64,000 nt of DNA, taken from contig NW_026893849.1 in the NCBI RefSeq assembly GCF_032452875.1, positions 124,001 to 188,000 of the forward strand. Reading direction: 5' to 3'. Shown in pieces: positions 55,005-64,000 of the stretch. Source of the DNA: Bos javanicus (taxonomy: Eukaryota > Chordata > Mammalia > Artiodactyla > Bovidae). A program made the position numbers and the translations under genes. The stretch's first letter is position 1; the number at the start of each line of letters is the position of its first letter. The notes below the pieces were generated by a model, which was given only the letters and a program-made list of their open reading frames with translations, did not search any database and was not told where the DNA came from.

Positions 55005-55376
55005 ACTCACGTGGCTGATCATGCAATGATCATGTAGCTACCATGTACAGGTCACGTGAATGATCATACACCCATCAGGTGACTGATCATGCACTGATCA
55101 CGTGGCTATCATGCACTGATCACGAGACTGATCATGCACTGATCACGTCTATATCATGCACTGATCACATGACTGCCCATGCACTGATCACGTGGATGAT
55201 CATACACTAATCTTGTGACAGATCATGCACTGATCACGTGGCTGATCATGCACTGATACCGTGACTGAGCATGGACTGATCACATGACTATCATGTAGTG
55301 ATCACGTGACTTAATGGCGCTGATCATGTGACTGATCATGCGCTGATCATGTTTGCTATCATACACTGATCATGTG
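55005..55376 (+). repeat. Degenerate left flank of island B6
   Basis: Ordered type B left-flank marks. The base at 55213 is T, shared only with the flank of B4. Confidence 0.87.
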
Positions 55377-55617
55377 CCTCTGGAGGCAATAAACAAAGAG
55401 CTGAGTAGGCACGAATCAAACAGTCAGCAGGCAATAATCATGGAACTCAGCTGTGAGGAATCATGCTGCTCAGCTGGCAATAATCAAGCAGCTGAGCAGG
55501 CAGGAATTACGCAGCACAGCTGGCAATTGTCAAGCAGATGACAGGCAGGAATCGTGCAGCTCAGCTGGCAATTGTCAAGCAGATGAGCAGACAGTAATCA
55601 CGCAGCTCAGCAGGCCC
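55377..55617 (+). repeat. Diverged satellite island, type B, copy 6 (241 bp)
   Basis: First island of the third pair. Body as in the copy at 36433, followed by A (55618). Open frame 55353-55541 is the shared repeat by-product. Confidence 0.89.
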
Positions 55618-56230
55618 AGATCACGTGACTGAGCATGCACTGTTCACGTGGCTGATCATACACTGATCACGTGATGATCATGCACTGATCACTTGGATAT
55701 CATGCACTGATCACGTGGCTGATCATACACTGTTCACGTGTCTGACCATGCACTGATCACGTGGCTGATCATACACTGCTCACGTAACTGATCATGCACT
55801 GATCACGTGGCTATCATGCACTGATCACGTGGCTGAACATGCACTGTTCACGTGGCTGATCACACACCTGTCACGTGACATATCATGCACTGATCACGTG
55901 GCACTCATGCACTGATCACGTGGCTGATCATACTCTGCTCACGTAACTCATGCACACATCACGTGGCTATCATGCACTGCTCACGTGGCTCGTCATGGAA
56001 TGATCACGTAGCAACCATATACTGGTCACGTGACTGATCATGCAAAGATCACGTAAATGATCATGCACTGTTCACGTGACTGATCATGTACTGATCACGT
56101 GACTGATCATGCACTGATCACGTGGCTATCATGCTCTGCTCACGTGGCTGATCATGCAACGATCACGTAGCAACCATGTACTGGTCACGTGACTGATCAT
56201 GCACTGATCACGTAATTGATCCTGCACTGA
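55618..56230 (+). repeat. Degenerate right flank of island B6
   Basis: Mark for mark the same as 36674-37290, including GCAAAGATC and GTAGCAACC, supporting the close relation of units 2 and 3 here. Confidence 0.87.
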
Positions 56231-57628
56231 TCACGTGGCTCATCATGCACTGATCACGTGGCTGATCATACACTGATCACGTGACTGATCATGCACTGAT
56301 CACGTGACTGATCATGCACTGATCACGTGGCTATCATGCACTGATCACGTGGCTGACATACACTGATCACGTGACTGATCATGCACTGATCACGTGGCTG
56401 ATCATGCACTGATCACGTGGCTGATCATGCACTGATCACGTGTCTGATCATGCACTGATCACGTGGCTGATCATGCACTGATCACGTAACTGATCATGCA
56501 CTGATCACGTGGCTATCATGCACTGATCACGTGGCTGATCATGCACTGATCACGTGGCTGATCATGCACTGTCACGTGACTATCATGCACTGATCACGTG
56601 GCACTCATGCACTGATCACGTGGCTGATCATACTGATCACGTAACTGATCATGCACACATCACGTGGCTATCATGCACTGATCACGTGGCTGTCATGGAA
56701 TGATCATGTAGCTACCATATACTGGTCACGTGACTGATCATGCACTGATCACGTAAATGATCATGCACTGATCACGTGCTGATCATGCACTGATCACGTG
56801 ACTGATCATGCACTGATCACGTGGCTGATCATGCACTGATCACGTAATTGATCATGCACTGATCACGTGGCTGATCATGCACTGATCACGTGGCTGATCA
56901 TGCACTGATCACGTGACTGATCATGCACTGATCACGTGACTGATCATGCACTGATCACGTGGCTATCATGCACTGATCACGTGGCTGTCATGCACTGATC
57001 ACATGACTGATCATGCACTGATCACGTGGCTGATCATGCACTGATCACGTGACTGATCATGCACTGATCACGTGAATGATCATGCACTGATCACGTGGCT
57101 GATCATGCACTGATCACGTGGCTGATCACACATGATCACGTGACTGATCATGCACTGATCACGTGGCTCTCATGCACTGATCACGTGGCTATCATGCACT
57201 GATCACGTGGCTGATCATGCAATGATCACGTAGCTACCATGTACTGGTCACGTGACTGATCATGCACTGATCACGTAATTGATCATGCACTGATCACGTG
57301 GCTCATCATGCACTGATCACGTGGCTGATCACACACGATCACGTGACTGATCATGCACTGATCACGTGACTGATCATGCACTGATCACGTGGCTATCATG
57401 CACTGATCACGTGGATATCATGCACTGATCACGTGGCTGATCACACACGATCACGTGACTGATCATGCACTGATCACGTGGCTATCATGCACTGATCACG
57501 TGGCTATCATGCACTGATCACGTGGCTGATCATGCACTGATCACGTAGCTACCATGCACTGGTCACGTGACTGATCATGCACTGATCACGTGACTGATCA
57601 TGCAGTGATCACGTGGCTATCATGCACT
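56231..57628 (+). repeat. Satellite between the two B islands of unit 3
   Basis: Homologue of 37291-38687, with small length changes: GGCTGACATACAC near 56352, CACTGTCACG near 56568, and GGAATGATCATG where unit 2 has TCAATG. The left flank of the next island begins near 57626 with CACTACTCACG. E-box loss CACTAGACTG occurs near 57746. Confidence 0.84.
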
Positions 57629-58000
57629 ACTCACGTGGATGATCATGCAATGATCATGTAGCTACCATGTACAGGTCACGTGAATGATCATACACCCATC
57701 AGGTGACTGATCATGCACTGATCACGTGGCTATCATGCACTGATCACTAGACTGATCATGCACTGATCACGTCTATATCATGCACTGATCACATGACTGC
57801 CCATGCACTGATCACGTGGATGATCATACACTAATCATGTGACAGATCATGCACTGATCACGTGGCTGATCATGCACTGATACCGTGACTGAGCATGGAC
57901 TGATCACATGACTATCATGTAGTGATCACGTGACTTAATGGCGCTGATCATGTGACTGATCATGCGCTGATCATGTTTGCTATCATACACTGATCATGTG
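57629..58000 (+). repeat. Degenerate left flank of island B7
   Basis: Ordered type B left-flank marks (CACCCATCAGG, TGATACCGTG, TTAATGGCGCTG). GTGGATGATC replaces GTGGCTGATC in the first monomer, and CACTAGACTG replaces CACGAGACTG. Confidence 0.86.
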
Positions 58001-58241
58001 CCTCTGGAGGCAATAAACAAAGAGCTGAGTAGGCACGAATCAAACAGTCAGCAGGCAAAAATCATGGACCTCAGCTGTGAGGAATCATGCTGCTCAGCTG
58101 GCAATAATCAAGCAGCTGAGCAGGCAGGAATTACGCAGCACAGCTGGCAATTGTCAAGCAGATGACAGGCAGGAATCGTGCAGCTCAGCTGGCAATTGTC
58201 AAGCAGATGAGCAGACAGTAATCACGCAGCTCAGCAGGCCC
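58001..58241 (+). repeat. Diverged satellite island, type B, copy 7 (241 bp)
   Basis: The only B copy with changes inside the body: T to A at 58059 and A to C at 58069. Both would alter the amino acid in the shared 62-codon frame (57977-58165), I to K and E to D, with no silent change. That speaks against protein constraint. The base after the island is T (58242). Confidence 0.88.
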
Positions 58242-60921
58242 TGATCACGTGACTGAGCATGCACTGTTCACGTGGCTGATCACACACTGATCACGTGACT
58301 GATCATGCACTGATCATGTGACTATCATGCACTGATCACGTGGCTGATCATGCACTGATCACGTGGCTGATCATGCACTGATCACGTGGCTGATCATGCA
58401 CTGATCACGTGACTGATCATGCACTGATCACGTGGCTGATCATGCACTGATCACGTGGCTATCATGCACTGATCACGTGGCTGATCATGCACTGATCACG
58501 TGCTATCATGCACTGATCACGTGACTGATCATGCACTGATCACGTGGCTGATCATGCACTGATCACGTGGCTGATCATGCACTGATCACGTGGCTGATCA
58601 TGCACTGATCACGTGGCTATCATGCACTGATCACGTGGCTGTCATGCACTGATCACGTGGATATCATGCACTGATCACGTGGCTGATCACACACTGATCA
58701 CGTGACTGATCATGCACTGATCACGTGGCTGATCATGCACTGATCACGTGGCTATCATGCACTGATCACGTGCCTGATCATGCAATGATCACGTAGCTAC
58801 CATGTACTGGTCACGTGACTGATCATGCACTGATCACGTAATTGATCTGCACTGATCACGTGGCTCATCATGCACTGATCACGTGGCTGATCACATGTAT
58901 CACGTGGCTGATCATGCACTGATCACGTAACTGATCATGCACTGATCACGTGACTGATCATGCACTGATCACGTGGCTATCATGCACTGATCACGTGGCT
59001 GATCATGCACTGATCACGTGCCTGATCATGCACTGATCACGTGGCTGATCACACATGATCACGTGACTGATCATGCACTGATCACGTGGCTCTCATGCAC
59101 TGATCACGTGGCTGATCATGCACTGATCACGTGGATATCATGCACTGATCACGTGGCTGATCACACACGTATCACGTGACTGATCATGCACTGATCACGT
59201 GGCTATCATGCACTGATCACGTGGCTATCATGCACTGATCACGTGGCTGATCATGCAATGATCACGTAGCTACCATGCACTGATCACGTGACTGATCATG
59301 CACTGATCACGTAATTGATCATGCACTGATCACGTGGCTGATCATGCACTGATCACGTGGCTGATCACACTGATCACGTGGCTGATCATGCACTGATCAC
59401 GTAACTGATCATGCACTGATCACGTGACTGATCATGCACTGATCACGTGGCTATCATGCACTGATCACGTGGCTGAACATGCACTGATCACGTGCTGATC
59501 ATGCACTGATCACGTGGCTGATCACACATGATCACGTGACTGATCATGCACTGATCACGTGGCTATCATGCACTGATCACGTGGCTGATCATGCACTGAT
59601 CACGTAGCTATCATGCACTGGTCACGTGACTGATCATGCACTGATCACGTGGCTATCATGCACTGATCACGTGGCTGATCATGCAATGATCACGTAGCTA
59701 CCATGCACTGATCACGTGACTGATCATGCACTGATCACGTAATTGATCATGCACTGATCACGTGGCTGATCATGCACTGATCACGTGGCTGATCACACAT
59801 GATCACGTGACTGATCATGCACTGATCACGTGGCTATCATGCACTGATCACGTGGCTGTCATGCACTGATCACGTGGATATCATGCACTGATCACGTGGC
59901 TGATCACACACGATCACATGACTGATCATGCACTGATCACGTGGCTATCATGCACTGATCACGTGGCTATCATGCACTGATCACGTGGCTGATCATGCAA
60001 TGATCACGTAGCTACCATGTACTGGTCACGTGACTGATCATGCACTGATCACGTAACTGATCATGCACTGATCACGTGGCTATCATGCACTGATCACGTG
60101 GCTGATCATGCAATGATCACGTAGCTACCATGCACTGGTCACGTGACTGATCATGCACTGATCACGTAATTGATCATGCACTGATCACGTGGCTGATCAT
60201 GCACTGATCACGTGGCTGATCATGCACTGATCACGTAACTGATCATGCACTGATCACGTGACTGATCATGCACTGATCACGTGGCTATCATGCACTGATC
60301 ACGTGGCTGATCATGCACTGATCACGTGGATATCATGCACTGATCACGTGGCTGATCACACACTATCACATGACTGATCATGCACTGATCACGTGGCTAT
60401 CATGCACTGATCACGTGGCTATCATGCACTGATCACGTGGCTGATCATGCAATGATCACGTAGCTACCATGCACTGGTCACGTGACTGATCATGCACTGA
60501 TCACGTGACTGATCATGCACTGATCACGTGGCTATCATGCACTGATCACGTGGCTGATCATGCAATGATCACGTAGCTATCATGCACTGATCACGTGACT
60601 GATCATGCACTGATCACGTGACTGATCATGCACTGATCACGTGGCTGATCATGCACTGATCACGTGGCTGATCATGCACTGATCACGTAACTGATCATGC
60701 ACTGATCACGTGACTGATCATGCACTGATCACGTGGCTGATCATGCACTGATCACGTGGCTGATCATGCACTGATCACGTGGCTATCATGCACTGATCAC
60801 GTGGCTGATCATGCACTGATCACGTAGCTACATGCACTGGTCACGTGACTGATCATGCACTGATCACGTAATGATCATGCACTGATCACGTGGCTGATCA
60901 TGCACTGATCACGTGGCTGAT
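58242..60921 (+). repeat. Rearranged right flank of B7 and HOR-type satellite
   Basis: After GACTGAGCATGC and CACTGTTCACG the flank reads CACACACTGATC instead of CATACACTGATC and goes directly into canonical monomers; the CACTTGG mark is missing. Shared order with 39601 resumes near 58611, 69 bp (three monomers) late. Further on, 14-mer parts appear without strict spacing (short markers near 59044, 59525, 59797). Confidence 0.82.
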
Positions 60922-61864
60922 CACACATGATCACGTGACTGATCATGCACTGATCACGTGGCTCTCATGCACTGATCACGTGGCTGTCATGCACTGATCA
61001 CGTGGATATCATGCACTGATCACGTGGCTGATCATGCACGATCACGTGACTGATCATGCACTGATCACGTGGCTATCATGCACTGATCACGTGGCTATCA
61101 TGCACTGATCACGTGGCTGATCATGCAATGATCACGTAGCTACCATGCACTGGTCACGTGACTGATCATGCACTGATCACGTAATTGATCATGCACTGAT
61201 CACGTGGCTGATCATGCACTGATCACGTGGCTGATCACACATGATCACGTGACTGATCATGCACTGATCACGTGGCTATCATGCACTGATCACGTGGCTG
61301 TCATGCACTGATCACGTGGATATCATGCACTGATCACGTGGCTGATCACACACGTATCACGTGACTGATCATGCACTGATCACGTGGCTATCATGCACTG
61401 ATCACGTGGCTATCATGCACTGATCACGTGGCTGATCATGCAATGATCACGTAGCTACCATGTACTGGTCACGTGACTGATCATGCACTGATCACGTAAT
61501 TGATCATGCACTGATCACGTGGCTGATCATGCACTGATCACGTGGCTGATCACACATGATCACGTGACTGATCATGCACTGATCACGTGGCTATCATGCA
61601 CTGATCACGTGGCTGTCATGCACTGATCACGTGGATATCATGCACTGATCACGTGGCTGATCACACTGATCACATGACTGATCATGCACTGATCACGTGG
61701 CTATCATGCACTGATCACGTGGCTATCATGCACTGATCACGTGGCTGATCATGCAATGATCACGTAGCTACCATGTACTGGTCACGTGACTGATCATGCA
61801 CTGATCACGTACTGATCATGCACTGATCACGTGGCTATCATGCACTGATCACGTGGCTGATCAT
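60922..61864 (+). repeat. Three-unit run of the 14-mer HOR
   Basis: CACACATG starts at 60922, 61236 and 61551 (314, 315). The run is not followed by the 16-mer unit and degenerate block that close the other runs; instead ordinary monomers and an early GCAATG/TACTGG pair follow. Confidence 0.82.
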
Positions 61865-64000
61865 GCAATGATCACGTAGCTACCATGTACTGGTCACGTG
61901 ACTGATCATGCACTGATCACGTAATTGATCATGCACTGATCACGTGGCTGATCATGCACTGATCACGTGGCTGATCATGCACTGATCACGTAACTGATCA
62001 TGCACTGATCACGTGACTGATCATGCACTGATCACGTGGCTATCATGCACTGATCACGTGGCTGATCATGCACTGATCACGTGGATATCATGCACTGATC
62101 ACGTGGCTGATCATGCACTGATCACGTGGCTGATCATGCACTGATCACGTGGCTATCATGCACTGATCACGTGGCTGATCATGCAATGATCACGTAGCTA
62201 CCATGCACTGGTCACGTGACTGATCATGCACTGATCACGTACTGATCATGCACTGATCACGTGGCTGATCATGCACTGATCACGTGGCTGATCATGCACT
62301 GATCACGTGACTGATCATGCACTGATCACGTGACTGATCATGCACTGATCACGTGGCTATCATGCACTGATCACGTGGCTGATCATGCACTGATCACGTG
62401 CCTGATCATGCACTGATCACGTGGCTGATCACACATGATCACGTGACTGATCATGCACTGATCACGTGGCTATCATGCACTGATCACGTGGCTGTCATGC
62501 ACTGATCACGTGGATATCATGCACTGATCACGTGGCTGATCACACGTATCACATGACTGATCATGCACTGATCACGTGGCTATCATGCACTGATCACGTG
62601 GCTATCATGCACTGATCACGTGGCTGATCATGCAATGATCACGTAGCTACCATGTACTGGTCACGTGACTGATCATGCACTGATCACGTAATTGATCATG
62701 CACTGATCACGTGGCTCATCATGCACTGATCACGTGGCTGATCACACATGATCACGTGACTGATCATGCACTGATCACGTGGCTGATCATGCACTGATCA
62801 CGTGGCTGATCATGCACTGATCACGTGGCTATCATGCACTGATCACGTGGCTGATCATGCACTGATCACGTAGCTATCATGCACTGATCACGTGACTGAT
62901 CATGCACTGATCACGTAATTGATCATGCACTGATCACGTGGCTGATCATGCACTGATCACGTGGCTGATCATGCACTGATCACGTAACTGATCATGCACT
63001 GATCACGTGACTGATCATGCACTGATCACGTGGCTATCATGCACTGATCACGTGGCTGATCATGCACTGATCACGTGGCTGATCATGCACTGATCACGTG
63101 GCTGATCACACATGATCACGTGACTGATCATGCACTGATCACGTGGCTATCATGCACTGATCACGTGGCTGTCATGCACTGATGATGTGGATATCATGCA
63201 CTGATCACGTGGCTGATCACACACGATCACGTGACTGATCATGCACTGATCACGTGGCTATCATGCACTGATCACGTGGCTATCATGCACTGATCACGTG
63301 GCTGATCATGCAATGATCACGTAGCTACCATGTACTGGTCACGTGACTGATCATGCACTGATCACGTAATTGATCATGCACTGATCACGTGGCTATCATG
63401 CACTGATCACGTGGCTGATCATGCAATGATCACGTAGCTATCATGCACTGGTCACGTGACTGATCATGCACTGATCACGTAATTGATCATGCACTGATCA
63501 CGTGGCTGATCATGCACTGATCACGTGGCTGATCATGCACTGATCACGTAACTGATCATGCACTGATCACGTGACTGATCATGCACTGATCACGTGGCTA
63601 TCATGCACTGATCACGTGGCTGATCATGCACTGATCACGTAGCTATCATGCACTGATCACGTGACTGATCATGCACTGATCACGTGACTGATCATGCACT
63701 GATCACGTGGCTATCATGCACTGATCACGTGGCTGATCATGCACTGATCACGTGGCTATCATGCACTGATCACGTGGCTGATCACACACGTATCACGTGA
63801 CTGATCATGCACTGATCACGTGGCTATCATGCACTGATCACGTGGCTGTCATGCACTGATCACGTGGATATCATGCACTGATCACGTGGCTGATCACACA
63901 CGTATCACATGACTGATCATGCACTGATCACGTGGCTATCATGCACTGATCACGTGGCTATCATGCACTGATCACGTGGCTGATCATGCAATGATCACGT
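61865..64000 (+). repeat. HOR-type satellite to the window end
   Basis: Canonical and marker monomers in partial 14-mer order (short markers near 62427, 62744, 63108, 63214, 63784 and 63897). One monomer near 63180 reads GATGATGTGG, a private E-box loss. No gene, island or degenerate block is seen. Confidence 0.85.

Larger units (their letters stand above)
36433..55376 (+). repeat. Macro-repeat unit 2 (18,944 bp)
   Basis: Start-to-start distance to the next first-of-pair island is 18,944 bp. Step sizes between degenerate blocks are 7,469, 4,577 and 6,898 bp, against 7,540, 4,009 and 6,904 bp in unit 1. The net +491 bp is explained by about +568 in the middle step, -71 in the first and -6 in the last. 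The unit contains two islands, three four-unit HOR runs and orphan blocks at 44193 and 48770. Confidence 0.86.
1..64000 (+). repeat. 22/23-bp tandem satellite array spanning the whole window
   Basis: The whole window is built from one monomer in two halves, TGATCACGTGGC followed by TGATCATGCAC (23 bp). A 22-bp form has lost the first G of the TGATCA after the E-box and reads GGCTATCATGC. Other recurrent variants replace GTGGC with GTGAC, GTAATT, GTAAC, GTAGC or GTGGATATC. All monomers seen run head to tail; the reverse motif CACGTGATCAGTGC is not seen as an inverted block. At about 22.6 bp per monomer the window holds roughly 2,800 monomers (estimate). Array length, nested higher-order order and absence of genes fit constitutive heterochromatin of a eukaryote, either centromeric or subtelomeric. 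The species and chromosome position are unknown. Confidence 0.97.
55377..64000 (+). repeat. Macro-repeat unit 3, partial and rearranged (8,624 bp in window)
   Basis: It begins like units 1 and 2: island, right flank with CACTTGG at 55691, mild patch near 56717, then second island at 58001 (2,624 bp later). Right of the second island order changes. The CACTTGG mark is absent, shared monomers resume 69 bp out of register near 58611, and neither the four-unit run nor the degenerate block expected near 61.8 and 63.1 kb is seen. The unit is cut off by the window end. Confidence 0.8.

Noticed and set aside
36433..55376. Macro-repeat as a pure assembly artefact
   Set aside because: The two units differ by a ~560-bp indel, smaller length changes and scattered private substitutions, which a simple duplicated contig would not show. 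Misassembly of parts cannot be excluded without reads.
1..64000. CRISPR array
   Set aside because: Repeats are directly adjacent with no unique spacers, units vary in length and sequence, and no cas genes are present.
1..64000. CENP-B box as in primate alpha satellite
   Set aside because: No TTCG...CGGG pattern was seen; CpG occurs almost only inside CACGTG and its variants. The array could still be centromeric by other means.
1..64000. Telomeric repeats or subtelomeric boundary
   Set aside because: No TTAGGG-, TTTAGGG- or TTAGG-type runs on either strand.
1..64000. Inverted satellite blocks
   Set aside because: All monomers read in one orientation. Apparent reverse-strand similarity comes from the palindromes TGATCA and CACGTG inside each monomer.
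1..64000. Bacterial origin or Dam-site cluster, because of the density of GATC
   Set aside because: GATC is dense only because TGATCA is part of the monomer. A 64-kb gene-free satellite with nested higher-order repeats is not known from bacterial chromosomes.

Overview
The window is one continuous block of eukaryotic satellite DNA. I see no credible protein-coding gene, tRNA, rRNA, transposon or CRISPR array. The basic unit is a 22/23-bp monomer made of two similar halves, TGATCACGTGGC (12 bp) and TGATCATGCAC (11 bp). Every monomer I read runs head to tail in the same orientation. The species cannot be fixed from the sequence. A tandem array of this length with nested higher-order repeats suggests a centromeric, pericentromeric or subtelomeric heterochromatin block of an animal or plant, not a prokaryote. 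The monomer is about 52% G+C and normally holds one CpG, inside the E-box CACGTG.

The array has several nested levels. (1) An 11/12-bp half-unit. (2) A 22/23-bp monomer; the 22-bp form lacks one G and so loses one TGATCA. (3) A 14-monomer higher-order repeat of about 312-316 bp, marked by shortened monomers containing CACACATG and CACACACG. (4) A cassette of about 4.57 kb, made of a 159-bp half-HOR, three 14-mers, a 16-mer, a block of degenerate monomers and further 14-mer-type DNA. (5) A macro-repeat of 18,453 and 18,944 bp, seen at 17980-36432 and 36433-55376. A third copy starts at 55377 but loses regularity after about 58.25 kb.

Eleven islands of 237-241 bp interrupt the array, at 1035, 5205, 7917, 8873, 10276, 17980, 20610, 36433, 39060, 55377 and 58001. 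At first sight they look like foreign insertions. Read in register, however, they consist of about ten 22-24-bp units, with a 45/46-bp dimer period, and they match the host monomer at about 16 of 23 positions. I infer that they are an old, diverged branch of the same satellite family. Type A (237 bp) lies only in the left 10.5 kb. Type B (241 bp) occurs once in that part and then in pairs about 2.63 kb apart in each macro-repeat.

Layout: 1-12.7 kb is a loosely ordered array holding the four type A islands and one type B. 12.7-17.6 kb is the first ordered cassette region. 17.98-55.38 kb holds two full macro-repeats. 55.38-64 kb starts a third that breaks down. The short open frames (60-67 codons) inside the array and islands are by-products of the repeat sequence and its duplication. 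Possible functions lie at the DNA level: a dense grid of bHLH E-box sites (CACGTG, including exact CLEAR-type GTCACGTGAC), one methylatable CpG per roughly 22.5 bp, and abundant palindromes able to form hairpins. These functions are inferred, not shown.
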